Part shown: piece after piece, positions 6,815 through 15,266 of the stretch | Position numbering within the stretch: the stretch's first letter is position 1 | How the letters are laid out: each line of letters opens with the position of its first letter | Origin: an uncultured Bacilli bacterium | Lineage (GTDB): Bacteria; Bacillota_I; Bacilli_A; RF39; UBA660 | Reading direction: 5' to 3' | DNA: 23,096 bases | Assembly (NCBI GenBank): GCA_910587775.1 | Contig: CAJUNF010000012.1 | Span: 1-23,096 of the forward strand | Position numbers and translations under genes: made by a program | Notes under the pieces: model-generated | What the model was told of the DNA's origin: nothing | Seen by the model: only the letters and a program-made list of their open reading frames with translations | Database searches by the model: none

Positions 6815-7210
6815 TTAGTTTTCTAATTTTGCTAGTGCTTGTTTTGTTACTTCTAATGTTTTTTGTCTTACAGCTTCTACAGCATCTGTAAGAACTGGTT
6901 CACTTTTGTCTTTTACATATTTTGCTAAATCCTTACATTCTTTTTCTATTTTTTTTGCTTGTTCTTTTGCAATTTTCAATACTTTTTCTTTATCTAGATC
7001 TTTCAATTCTTTTTCAATCACATTAATTTTATCTTCTACATATACTTTGATATCTTCTATATCAATTTCTTTTGCTTTATTTCTAAGATCTGATATTTTA
7101 TTTTTTAAATCCTCTCTTGTTTCTTTACCACTTTTTGGAGCAAATAGAACTCCTAATCCAGCTCCAACTGCTACACCTACTCCTAAAGCTGCCACTGTTT
7201 TTTTCTTCAT
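6815..7210 (-). CDS. YtxH domain-containing protein
   Basis: A 131-residue protein with an N-terminal Gly/Ala-rich hydrophobic segment (residues 5-24) ending in LGVLFAPKSGKETRED, the hallmark of YtxH. A long Lys/Glu-rich helix follows, predicted coiled coil over about residues 30-125. YtxH proteins are small membrane-associated proteins of the general-stress type in Bacillus; their molecular function is not settled. The start ATG follows GAGG, and a perfect sigma-A promoter lies upstream (7234-7262). The gene is alone in its transcript, ended by the terminator at 6780-6811, and divergent from the CmpB-type gene. Confidence 0.85.
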   Translation of the reverse strand: MKKKTVAALGVGVAVGAGLGVLFAPKSGKETREDLKNKISDLRNKAKEIDIEDIKVYVEDKINVIEKELKDLDKEKVLKIAKEQAKKIEKECKDLAKYVKDKSEPVLTDAVEAVRQKTLEVTKQALAKLEN

Positions 7211-7233
7211 TTTTTCCTCGCTTTCTTATTTTA

Positions 7234-7262
7234 ATTATATTTTTATTAAATTGATCTGTCAA
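7234..7262 (-). promoter_or_regulatory. Sigma-A promoter of ytxH (full consensus)
   Basis: On the minus strand TTGACA (complement of 7257-7262) and TATAAT (complement of 7234-7239) are separated by exactly 17 bp. Both boxes match the consensus at all positions, so high basal expression is expected. Confidence 0.85.
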
Positions 7263-7289
7263 TAAAAGTGTCATAATTTTACAATTTAG

Positions 7290-7319
7290 TGGACACTAAT
7301 AAATCATCTTCTGTATAAT
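7290..7319 (+). promoter_or_regulatory. Sigma-A promoter of the CmpB-type membrane protein gene
   Basis: TGGACA (7290-7295) and TATAAT (7314-7319) are separated by 18 bp. The expected start of transcription (about 7326) would give a leader of only about 11 bases holding just the GAGG ribosome binding site. It is back-to-back with the ytxH promoter, with 27 bp between the two -35 boxes. Confidence 0.75.
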
Positions 7320-7336
7320 AATTGTGAGGTATCCTT

Positions 7337-8002
7337 ATGAAATCAATATGTATCTATATTTTGTTATTTTTTCTCTATTCTTTTTGTGGTTGGCTTTTAG
7401 AAGTAATCTGTAAATTAGTTGATCAACATAAATTTATTAATCGAGGATTTTTAATTGGTCCTTATTGTCCTGTTTATGGTTTTGGGGCATTAAGTATTAC
7501 TTTTTTACTGCAAAAATATGTGAATGATATAATTACTTTGTTTATTATGACCATGATAGTTTGTTCAATTTTAGAATATCTTACTAGTTATTATTTGGAA
7601 AAAATTTTTAAAACGAGATGGTGGGATTATTCAAATTATCGATTTAATATTAATGGAAGAATTTGTTTAGAAACAATGGTTCCTTTTGGGCTATTTGGTC
7701 TTTTTATTATGTATATTTCGAACCCACTTTTTTTATCTTGGATCAATAAAATGCCTATTTCTATAATTTATTTCTTATCTTTTTTCTTAACAGCTATTTT
7801 GATCATTGATATTATATTTTCTTATAGAATTATTTCTAGTTTTAAAAATATTTCTTTTACAGCTCATACTGATTCTACCGAGAAAATTACTGCTTATGTT
7901 AAAAAAGAAATAATAAAACGGAATCAATATAATCAAAAAAGACTTTTAGAAGCATTTCCTAAGTTAAAAGTATTTTATTTTAAAAAAGACAAGAAAAAAT
8001 AG
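7337..8002 (+). CDS. CmpB-type putative ABC transporter permease (integral membrane protein)
   Basis: A 221-residue membrane protein of the ABC_trans_CmpB family. It starts with a hydrophobic helix ending in SFCGWLLEV, then FINRGFLIGPYCPVYGFGA, both family signatures, and WWDYSNYRFNINGRICLE in the loop after the third helix. About five membrane helices are visible (residues 4-24, 40-60, 64-88, 110-130, 138-165), then a basic cytoplasmic tail. Despite the family name no transport substrate is known and no ATPase gene lies nearby. The ATG follows GAGG. It is the only likely intact + strand gene in the chromosomal part and converges with the PAP2 gene at a shared terminator. Confidence 0.85.
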   Translation: MKSICIYILLFFLYSFCGWLLEVICKLVDQHKFINRGFLIGPYCPVYGFGALSITFLLQKYVNDIITLFIMTMIVCSILEYLTSYYLEKIFKTRWWDYSNYRFNINGRICLETMVPFGLFGLFIMYISNPLFLSWINKMPISIIYFLSFFLTAILIIDIIFSYRIISSFKNISFTAHTDSTEKITAYVKKEIIKRNQYNQKRLLEAFPKLKVFYFKKDKKK

Positions 8003-8026
8003 CTTATTTATTAAAGCTATTATTTT
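7994..8026. terminator. Bidirectional terminator between converging CmpB-type and PAP2 genes
   Basis: AATAGCTT (7998-8005) and AAGCTATT (8014-8021) form an 8-bp stem with an 8-base loop. On the minus strand it runs into T's from the preceding A-run; on the + strand a T-rich stretch follows. A further 18-bp palindrome, TTATTTTATATAAAATAA, covers 8020-8037. Confidence 0.7.
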
Positions 8027-8638
8027 ATATAAAATAATTTTTAATATTAGAATAAAAGGCTGTTATTAATAATACATAGCATATACTTAAACAAAGTCCT
8101 GCTGTAACATCACTGATATAGTGAACTCCTAAGTATACTCTACTTATTAAAACTGATAGTATCATAATAATACATGGAATACTTAAAAGTATTTTTAATG
8201 TTTTTGGTAAGGGTGACTTCCAAATGAAAAATAATATAAAGGAATAAAAGGCTGTTGATGACATAGTATGTCCACTTGGAAAGCTATAACCTGTTTCTAT
8301 TACGAGAGGATTGATTGTTGGTCGAATTCTTTTTATTACAATTTTTACAATATTATTTAAAGCTACTTCTCCTAAAATTCCTAATGTTAGGAAACCTCGA
8401 TCAAAGTTATCTTTTAAAAAACATAACTTACTAAAACACTTAAAAGTATTCCAAGTGTTCCTCCAAAAAAGGTTATAAATCTCATCATTTTGGTATTTAC
8501 AGGATTTATAAACTTTGAAATCATTTCATAAATAGCTTGATCAAAAGATTCTATTTTTTTCTCTAAAACCAAATATAAAATAAGACCAAAAAGGATTAAA
8601 AATAGCACAGCTAATAATATTTGAATTAATTGTTTCAT
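8025..8638 (-). pseudogene. PAP2-family membrane phosphatase with frameshift at a T6 run
   Basis: The N-terminal 74 residues (two membrane helices) end at a TAA right after a T6 run (8415-8420). The -1 frame continues smoothly as LKDNFDRGFLTLGILGEVAL and carries all three PAP2 motifs: Kx6RP (KIVIKRIRP), PSGH, and SRxxxxxHxxxD (SRVYLGVHYISD), followed by the last membrane helices to the stop at 8025. The joined protein is about 204 residues, normal for lipid phosphatases that act on undecaprenyl diphosphate or phosphatidic acid. One missing T explains the break; slippage on UUU just before UAA could also restore the frame. Start ATG at 8638 follows AGGAGG, 15 bp after asnB. It is the last gene of the envelope operon. 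Confidence 0.85.
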
Positions 8639-8653
8639 AAATCCTCCTATTCT

Positions 8654-10462
8654 TTATGCAAAGAAAACCTCATACCATTTTAAAAAGCAATAAATATTCC
8701 ATACTTTTCGATAATTGTCTTTCTTTTTATTTTTATGATCATTTAGTAATTTTATGATATATTCTTTTTTAAAATATTTACTAGCGACTTCTGTTTCAAA
8801 CGTATTTTTTATTTCATTATAGAAATCATCTTCTCTCATCCAATCACGAATGGGAACAGGAAATCCTAGTTTCTTCTTTTTATATGATTCATTTGGAATA
8901 GATTTTTTAGCGGCATCTCTTAATGCAACTTTTGTATTTTCTTTTGTGACTTTGTATTTAAATGGTAAAGAACTTGCTATTTTGTAAACTTCTTTGTCAA
9001 TAAATGGTACTCTTCCTTCTAAAGAATTTGCCATAGTCATACGATCAGCTTTTTGTAAAATATCTTTCATTAACCAGAAGTTAATATCAATAGCTTGCAT
9101 TTTTATAATATCACTTTTTCCTTTTAATTCATCAAAAATTGGTTTCGTAATTTCTTGATCAGATAATGTAATTGGAATATTTAATACTTGTTTTTTTTCT
9201 TTATCTCCGAAAACTCTATTTACTCCTATATAGTTATCTTCTAATCGTTCTCCACGACGAATTAAAAAGTTTATTCCTCTTACTTCTTTAAACATTTTAC
9301 AAATTGATGCTATCATATGTCTAATAAAGAAAGGAATTTTATTATACCAACCAAATTCTATATAAGATTTGTAAGTGTTATAACCACCAAATAATTCATC
9401 TGCCCCTTCTCCAGATAAAATTACTTTCACATCTTTTCTTGCTAATTTGGATACAAAATAAAGTGCTACTGTTGCTGGATCACTTGAGGGTTCATCCATA
9501 TAATACATGATATCTGGAATTATTTTTAAGTACTCTTCTTTGGTTATTTTTTTACTTTTATTTTTTATTTTCAATTTTTTAGCTAAATCTTTTGCATATT
9601 CAATTTCATTATATTTTGGAATATCGTATCCTACTGTATATGTTTTATCAGGGTTTGCTAATGAAACAATATAAGAAGAGTCTACTCCGCTTGATAGAAA
9701 TGATCCAACTTCAACATCACTTATTTTGTGATGCATGACAGAATCTTTCATAATGTCTGCTATTTTATCAACATAAGCTTCATAAGAATCTTCTTTTTCT
9801 GTAAAATTTAATTCAAAGTATTTTTGAATAGTTATTCTACCATCTTGATAAAATAAGGAATGACCAGCATCTAAGCGATTTACTCCTTTAAAAAAAGTTT
9901 CTGTTGTTGGAGTAAAACTAAAAGACAAATAAGCAGGTATTAGTTTCTCATTTAATTCTTTTTCAAATTTTGGATGTTCGAAAAAAGATTTTATTTCAGA
10001 TCCGAATAAAAGGGTTTGTTCATTTTGGTAAAAATAAAATGGTTTGATACCAAAATGGTCTCTTGCACAAAATAATGATTTTTCTTTCTTATTCCAAATA
10101 GCAAAAGAAAACATTCCTCTTAGTTTTTTTGGTAAATCGCTTCCCCATTCTTCGTATCCATGAAGAAGAACTTCTGTATCACAATTTGTTTTAAACTCAT
10201 GATTTGCAAGTTCTTTTTTTAAAGATTGATAATTATAAATTTCGCCATTAAATACTATTACTAGATTTTTATCTTCATTATACATTGGTTGATGACCATT
10301 TTTAATGTCAATAATTGATAAGCGACGATGTCCTAATGCAATGGATGAATCTATATAGTATCCTTCGCCATCTGGGCCACGATGTATAATTCGATCAGCC
10401 ATTTTTTTTATTATTGTTTTTTTCTTTTTTTCTTCACTAATAAAACCTGTAAATCCACACAT
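8654..10462 (-). CDS. asnB: Asparagine synthase (glutamine-hydrolysing) type amidotransferase
   Basis: A full-length 602-residue enzyme. The class II glutaminase half starts with the processed MCGFTGF (nucleophile C2) and shows HRRLSIID, NGEIYNY and DTEVLLHGY. The synthetase half has the ATP PP-loop SSGVDSS (257-263), then SGEGADELFGGY and the GRVPFID segment. It uses glutamine nitrogen and ATP to amidate a carboxylate, in the classic case aspartate. Its ATG lies 3 bp after the LTA-synthase stop, with GGAG inside that gene's end, so translation is probably coupled. Because it sits between two envelope genes, the target could instead be a peptidoglycan carboxyl group, as known for AsnB of B. 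subtilis and Asn2 of C. difficile; this is inference. Confidence 0.9.
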   Translation of the reverse strand: MCGFTGFISEEKKKKTIIKKMADRIIHRGPDGEGYYIDSSIALGHRRLSIIDIKNGHQPMYNEDKNLVIVFNGEIYNYQSLKKELANHEFKTNCDTEVLLHGYEEWGSDLPKKLRGMFSFAIWNKKEKSLFCARDHFGIKPFYFYQNEQTLLFGSEIKSFFEHPKFEKELNEKLIPAYLSFSFTPTTETFFKGVNRLDAGHSLFYQDGRITIQKYFELNFTEKEDSYEAYVDKIADIMKDSVMHHKISDVEVGSFLSSGVDSSYIVSLANPDKTYTVGYDIPKYNEIEYAKDLAKKLKIKNKSKKITKEEYLKIIPDIMYYMDEPSSDPATVALYFVSKLARKDVKVILSGEGADELFGGYNTYKSYIEFGWYNKIPFFIRHMIASICKMFKEVRGINFLIRRGERLEDNYIGVNRVFGDKEKKQVLNIPITLSDQEITKPIFDELKGKSDIIKMQAIDINFWLMKDILQKADRMTMANSLEGRVPFIDKEVYKIASSLPFKYKVTKENTKVALRDAAKKSIPNESYKKKKLGFPVPIRDWMREDDFYNEIKNTFETEVASKYFKKEYIIKLLNDHKNKKKDNYRKVWNIYCFLKWYEVFFA

Positions 10463-10465
10463 TTT

Positions 10466-12385
10466 TTATTCTCCATTTCCAAATATTTTACGATAAATAT
10501 CATTTGTAATCATTTTTTTACTTACGATTATACTATTGTTTACCCATTGATTCATTTTATTTACATAATCTGAATCAACAGATTCTTTGGCTTCAAATTT
10601 TTTGGTTTTAGAAGAGTAAGAACCTTTATCTGTTTTCCAACTTAAATCAGAAAACAGAGCAAAACCTTCTGCATCACTTAAAAGATCTTTTCCTATCATT
10701 AAACGAGAATCAAACTCTATTCCAAATAAATTTAGTAAGGTTGGAAGGATATCAATTTCACTTCCTACTTTATTAATTTCTACTACTTCTTGATTATTAT
10801 TCCAAATGATTAAATCGCTGTGATGGATTTCAAATGTTTCATCTCTTTTATATGATGATAATTCATTGATGTTAGATATATCTAGTGCATATGGATAATG
10901 ATCTCCTACTAGACAGATTACAGTGTCATCTAATATTCCATCTTTTTCCAAATTGTCAATCAATGCTTTTACTGCCCTATCTAAATCAATTTGAGTTGCA
11001 ACATAAGCTTTGGTGTTATCACTATAAGGAAGATCTTTTACTAAATCATAATATCTTTTATCTGGAGTAAGTGAGTAAGGTGCGTGTCCACTCATTGTAA
11101 TGTAATATGTCATAAATTTATTTTGATCTTTATATTTAGGATAAGTCGCTTGAATCATTTTAATATCTTCTGGAGCATTTACTACTTTTTGCCATTCACA
11201 ATCAGCAATTTTCTCTAATCCATTTTCACAAGCTAAAAAGTTTGGAAATCCTAATTCTGGCATTGTTTTGTTTCGTTCATAAAAATCATATTCCCAATTA
11301 TGAAATGCATTTGTAGTATAGCCTTCTTTGGATAAGATATTTCCTAAAGAATATGGTAAATAGGCTTCTCCTTTGTGCCATTCACTAATAGTATCTGCAC
11401 TCGGAATAAGAGCAGTCATGCTTTGGAATTCTCCACCTGTAGTACTTAAAAATACAGGTGAATAAAAGTTATTAAAGTGAAATCCTGAATGAATTAATTT
11501 GTATAACGTTGGAGTTAGTTTTTCATCTACTACTACTGAGTTAAATGATTCAGCTAAAATAAAAATCAAATTTTTTCCTTCAAACATTCCTGTATATTCA
11601 TTTTTTTTCGTAGCTGTTGCATTACTAAAGTAAGAATAAACTGATTTAATATTTTCATCTTTTTCATTTGCAATTAAGCTTTCAAAGTCTATCTCTTGTT
11701 TATTATATTCTTCTTTTGTTTCGTTACTTGTATCTTTTTCTTCAAAAGCTAGTGATTCTTCAAAATGAAATAAAAGTCTTTGTATTTCTAATCTTTCTGC
11801 TGTAATAAAACCAAACATATTAATTGAACTTATTAAATCATTTTCTTTCCAATATAGTTTATATGCTGATTTTGATGTATTTTTTAATGGTAATAAAACT
11901 AATAAAATTAAGGCATATGTAGCAAATATAGCATAGGTTAAAGATTTTTTTTCAAAGTAAAATACTTTATCAAATTTAATTTTTTTTAAATTACATAGTA
12001 AGCAAATTAATGGAAAACATAAAATCATTACATTGGCGATATTTTTACCCAATGTTGAAAAAAAGATGCCAATAAAATCTAAAGCTCCTCCAGCCATGCT
12101 TGTTACTTGAATAGAAAATGGAATTGAAAATAGTGTAGTATAAATATAATTTCCAGTAAATATAAATGTTAATATAGATATAAAACTTACAATTACTATT
12201 TTATTTGTCTTTGCTTTTCCTAAACTTGATAAAAAAGTTAAGATAAGAGAAATTAGTAAAGTAAATAATGAAGTATAAAGTAAGCCAATATTCCAAATAT
12301 TTGGATAAAAGAAAACTTTATGCCATAATTCTAAATACATAATAATGATAAAATATAATAATAATAATTTTAAGGTTTTTTTCAT
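10466..12385 (-). CDS. LTA synthase family (sulfatase-type) membrane phosphoglycerol transferase
   Basis: The 639-residue protein has five N-terminal membrane helices (about residues 5-20, 31-55, 62-85, 108-132, 148-168), a linker, and an extracellular sulfatase-fold domain from about 270. Metal-site features are AESF (E279), STTGGEF with the likely nucleophile T315, MSGHAPY (H434) and VGDHYPY (D495, H496). LtaS-type enzymes move glycerol-phosphate from phosphatidylglycerol onto a growing lipoteichoic acid chain; other family members modify different envelope lipids or glycans. It has its own promoter (12425-12453) but only a weak GGGTG ribosome binding site. It leads the operon with asnB and the PAP2 gene. 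The exact polymer made is not certain. Confidence 0.88.
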   Translation of the reverse strand: MKKTLKLLLLYFIIIMYLELWHKVFFYPNIWNIGLLYTSLFTLLISLILTFLSSLGKAKTNKIVIVSFISILTFIFTGNYIYTTLFSIPFSIQVTSMAGGALDFIGIFFSTLGKNIANVMILCFPLICLLCNLKKIKFDKVFYFEKKSLTYAIFATYALILLVLLPLKNTSKSAYKLYWKENDLISSINMFGFITAERLEIQRLLFHFEESLAFEEKDTSNETKEEYNKQEIDFESLIANEKDENIKSVYSYFSNATATKKNEYTGMFEGKNLIFILAESFNSVVVDEKLTPTLYKLIHSGFHFNNFYSPVFLSTTGGEFQSMTALIPSADTISEWHKGEAYLPYSLGNILSKEGYTTNAFHNWEYDFYERNKTMPELGFPNFLACENGLEKIADCEWQKVVNAPEDIKMIQATYPKYKDQNKFMTYYITMSGHAPYSLTPDKRYYDLVKDLPYSDNTKAYVATQIDLDRAVKALIDNLEKDGILDDTVICLVGDHYPYALDISNINELSSYKRDETFEIHHSDLIIWNNNQEVVEINKVGSEIDILPTLLNLFGIEFDSRLMIGKDLLSDAEGFALFSDLSWKTDKGSYSSKTKKFEAKESVDSDYVNKMNQWVNNSIIVSKKMITNDIYRKIFGNGE

Positions 12386-12424
12386 TTCTTACACCCACTA
12401 TCATAATCTGTTTTTCGTCTATTT

Positions 12425-12453
12425 ATTTTAACATAATCCATGTATTTTGTCGA
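12425..12453 (-). promoter_or_regulatory. Sigma-A promoter of the envelope operon
   Basis: On the minus strand TCGACA (complement of 12448-12453) and TAAAAT (complement of 12425-12430) are 17 bp apart, 5 of 6 matches in each box. It lies between the tex terminator and the LTA-synthase-type gene. Confidence 0.7.
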
Positions 12454-12465
12454 ATAAAGTAATGC

Positions 12466-12497
12466 TAAAAAAATAGATACCAAAAATGGAATCTATT
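12466..12497 (-). terminator. Intrinsic terminator of tex
   Basis: AATAGAT (12472-12478) pairs with ATCTATT (12491-12497); inside it CCA/TGG extends the stem after one mismatch, leaving an AAAA loop. A T-run follows on the minus strand. The stem includes the tex stop codon. Confidence 0.75.
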
Positions 12498-14613
12498 CTT
12501 TTATTAAAGATAAATTTACTTTTTCTTTTCCTAAATCTATTTGATCAACATAGCACTTTACAATTTGACCAACGTGTACCACTTGTTTTGGGTCACTTAC
12601 AAATTGTTTGCTCATTTTTGAGATGTGGATAAGTCCATCATTATGTAATCCTATATCTACAAAAGCTCCAAAGGATACAACATTACGAATGGTTCCTTCT
12701 AATTCCATACCTTCTTTTAAATCTTTTATTTCTAAAATATCACTTTTTAGTAGCACATTATCTAATTCATCACGTCGATCTAAGCCTGGGTGAATTAGTT
12801 CACTTATAATATCAGTTAAAGTGTAATGATCTGTATTTAGTTTTTTAGCCATTTCTTCAGATTTTAAATTAGATAAAGTTTCTTTAAATTCTTCTTTGTC
12901 AATATCTGATATATTTAAGTTGCATTCTTTTAATAGTCTATTAGCTATTTCATACGATTCTGGGTGGATTTTAGTACGGTCTAAAGGGTTAGTACTATCA
13001 GGCACTCTTAAAAAGCCAATACACTGTTCAAATACTTTATCAGACACTCCTTTTATTTTTTTTATTTCTTCTCTACTTTGAAATGGAGTTTTACTTTTAT
13101 ATTCCATAATTCCTTCAATTACTTTTTTATTTAAACCAGAAATATAATTTAAAATACTGGAAGATGCTGTATTTATATTTACTCCAATGTCATTTACAAT
13201 TTTTTCTACAGTAAATGTAAGAGCACTTCCTAAATTTTTTTGATTTACATCATGTTGATATTCTCCAACTCCAATACTTTTTGGATCTATTTTTACTAAT
13301 TCAGATAGAGGATCTTGAATTCTTCTACCAATAGAAATTGCACTTCTTTTTTCAACTGTTAAGTCTGGAAACTCACTGATTGCTAATTTACTTGCAGAAT
13401 ATACACTTGCTCCTGCTTCACTTACAATATTATATTTTACAGGTAACCCTTTTATTGATTCTGCAACAAAGCTTTCACTTTCACGAGAAGCTGTTCCATT
13501 TCCTATTGCAATTACATTCACATTGTATTTTTGAATTAAATTTCTTAATATTTCACAACTTTTTACTTTTTCATTTTTAGGTTCATGTGGATAAATAGTA
13601 CTAATTTCTAACACTTCTCCAAAAGGATTTAATACTGCTAATTTGCATCCTGTACGGAAAGCTGGATCAAACCCTAGTACAACTGAGTTTTTAATTGGTT
13701 TTGTAATCAGTAAATTTTCTAAATTACTTTTGAAAGTCTCTATCGCTAAATTCTCAGCAGTTTCAGTAAGTTCTGATCTAATCTCCCTTTCAATGCTTGG
13801 TAATATTAAACGTTTTAAGGCATCTTTTATTGCATCTATAATATAACTTACAACAAAAGAATTAGGGTTTTTAATAGTTTTTGTTTGTAAGTATTCTATA
13901 ATTTTATCTTTGTCATAATCTAGTCCAACTGATAGTATTCCTTCTTCTTCTCCTCGATTTAATGCTAATACTCGGTAATGTTTTATATATTTAATTCGAT
14001 CTTCAAATTCATAATACATATCATACGTTTTCTTTTCATCGGTAGCATTCTTTTTTATTTTACTTGTAATTTTACCATTATTATATACAAAAGAACGTAT
14101 CCATTTACGGTAATATGCATTATCACTATACCATTCACTAATGATATAGCAAGCACCTTCAACTGCTTTTTCTACTTCCATATTATAGCCACTTGCTAAA
14201 GATTCTATATTGCCATTCATTGGAAAACTCATCATTTTTTTTGCTAAAGGTTCTAAGCCTTGTTTAATTGCTTCACTTGCTTTCGTTTTCTTTTTCTCTT
14301 TAAATGGACGATATAAGTCTTCTACTTCTGTTAATTTTTCGCAATTACGAATCTCTTTTTCTAATTCTTCTGTTAAGAGATCTTTTTCTGCAATTAATCT
14401 TATTACATCTTCTTTCCTTTTTTCTAAATTGCATAAGTATTGATATTCTGTTTCTATGGTACGAATTTGTTCTTCATCTAGTGCTCCTGTAACTTCTTTT
14501 CGGTAACGCGCTATAAAAGGAATTGTTGCTCCTTCACTTAATAAAGATAAGACACTTTCTACTTGACTCTTTTTAATATTCATTTTATTTGCTAAATTTT
14601 CTATTATTTCCAT
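12493..14613 (-). CDS. tex: Tex family RNA-binding transcription accessory protein
   Basis: A 706-residue protein, the usual length of Tex. It opens with SEGATIPFIARYRKEVTGAL, the Tex N-terminal signature, then helical regions, a YqgF-like fold (VLGFDPAFRTGCKLAVL, about 320), a helix-hairpin-helix region around INTASSSILNYISGL and FQSREEIKKIKGVSD, and a C-terminal S1 domain (about 637-706, GTIRNVVSFGAFVDIG and GLIHISKMS). Tex binds nucleic acid and affects transcription; its exact job in Gram-positives is unclear. The ATG follows AAGGAG. A terminator hairpin stands only 19 bp before the start and no promoter fits between them, so tex is probably expressed by read-through from the upstream transcript. 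Confidence 0.92.
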   Translation of the reverse strand: MEIIENLANKMNIKKSQVESVLSLLSEGATIPFIARYRKEVTGALDEEQIRTIETEYQYLCNLEKRKEDVIRLIAEKDLLTEELEKEIRNCEKLTEVEDLYRPFKEKKKTKASEAIKQGLEPLAKKMMSFPMNGNIESLASGYNMEVEKAVEGACYIISEWYSDNAYYRKWIRSFVYNNGKITSKIKKNATDEKKTYDMYYEFEDRIKYIKHYRVLALNRGEEEGILSVGLDYDKDKIIEYLQTKTIKNPNSFVVSYIIDAIKDALKRLILPSIEREIRSELTETAENLAIETFKSNLENLLITKPIKNSVVLGFDPAFRTGCKLAVLNPFGEVLEISTIYPHEPKNEKVKSCEILRNLIQKYNVNVIAIGNGTASRESESFVAESIKGLPVKYNIVSEAGASVYSASKLAISEFPDLTVEKRSAISIGRRIQDPLSELVKIDPKSIGVGEYQHDVNQKNLGSALTFTVEKIVNDIGVNINTASSSILNYISGLNKKVIEGIMEYKSKTPFQSREEIKKIKGVSDKVFEQCIGFLRVPDSTNPLDRTKIHPESYEIANRLLKECNLNISDIDKEEFKETLSNLKSEEMAKKLNTDHYTLTDIISELIHPGLDRRDELDNVLLKSDILEIKDLKEGMELEGTIRNVVSFGAFVDIGLHNDGLIHISKMSKQFVSDPKQVVHVGQIVKCYVDQIDLGKEKVNLSLIKE

Positions 14614-14631
14614 TGTTACACTCCTTCAAAG

Positions 14632-14653
14632 AAAAAGATAGATTTCTCTATCT
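14632..14653 (-). terminator. Intrinsic terminator between the CalY/TasA-like gene and tex
   Basis: AGATAGA (14636-14642) and TCTATCT (14647-14653) form a perfect 7-bp stem with a 4-base loop; on the minus strand it is followed by a short T-run. Because tex starts 19 bp downstream, it may act as a partial terminator that sets tex level. Confidence 0.7.
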
Positions 14654-14659
14654 ACTTTT

Positions 14660-15208
14660 TTAATCTCCTAACCCAAGCGTTGCGCTAATATTTTTTCCCA
14701 TATCAGCAGATTGATCTTGGTCCGTATTTTTATAAGTTATTGTTAAGGTGAATTCTTTTGTTTCTCCAGCAGATATTTTAAGTCCTTCTTTTAGTATTTG
14801 TGATGATGTTATTGTACTTGGAAAAATAACATTATCACTTTCTGATATTATTTCGTTTAATCCATCATTTAGTGTTATTACTAAATCATTTTTATTCACA
14901 AAATTATTTACTGCAGAATTCCATAAAATATTATAAGTGATTGTGCCAGTTCCTTTATTATGTACTGTAAACTTTTTTACAATAGAATCTCCAGGAACTA
15001 AATTATTTCCTTTAATGGTTCCATCTCCCATTGTAAATTCAATATTGGCTGTTGTTAGTGATGAATTTGATTCATCTGGATCTCTATTTGTTAATGATCC
15101 TGTAAAAAATGCGTAAGTACTAAAAGCTATGATCGCGATTAATATTATTACAGAAACTACAAGGATTATGATTAGTTTCACGTTATTTTGTGATTCATTC
15201 TTTGTCAT
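14660..15208 (-). CDS. Exported CalY/TasA-like beta-sandwich protein with SipW-type signal region
   Basis: The 182-residue protein has an N-terminal membrane segment (about residues 11-32) followed by STYAFFTGSLTN, which resembles the YAYFTD-type region of exported proteins cleaved by the SipW signal peptidase. The mature part is beta-rich and polar, with NLVPGDSIVKKFTVHNKGTG, the typical 'PGD...F.V.N.GT' stretch of camelysin/TasA-family proteins. These form surface fibres or act as surface proteins. A strong own promoter (15235-15263) and an AGGTGA ribosome binding site support independent, high expression. It lies after a related membrane protein gene and before tex. No SipW gene is in the window. 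Fibre formation is inference. Confidence 0.65.
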   Translation of the reverse strand: MTKNESQNNVKLIIILVVSVIILIAIIAFSTYAFFTGSLTNRDPDESNSSLTTANIEFTMGDGTIKGNNLVPGDSIVKKFTVHNKGTGTITYNILWNSAVNNFVNKNDLVITLNDGLNEIISESDNVIFPSTITSSQILKEGLKISAGETKEFTLTITYKNTDQDQSADMGKNISATLGLGD

Positions 15209-15234
15209 ATGTTCACCTATTCTCTATATTTAGT

Positions 15235-15263
15235 ATTATCTTAAATTATTTAGTTTTTGTCAA
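15235..15263 (-). promoter_or_regulatory. Sigma-A promoter of the CalY/TasA-like gene
   Basis: On the minus strand TTGACA (complement of 15258-15263) and GATAAT (complement of 15235-15240) are 17 bp apart. The -35 box overlaps the end of the upstream coding region. Confidence 0.8.
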
Positions 15264-15266
15264 TGT

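Noticed and set aside
8020..8037. 18-bp AT palindrome as an operator or att site
   Set aside because: It is made only of A and T next to a terminator in very AT-rich DNA; chance or part of the terminator explains it.
10382..14492. Several 60-77 codon + strand frames opposite asnB, the LTA-synthase-type gene and tex
   Set aside because: They are antisense to clear genes, with low-complexity hydrophobic composition and no family features.
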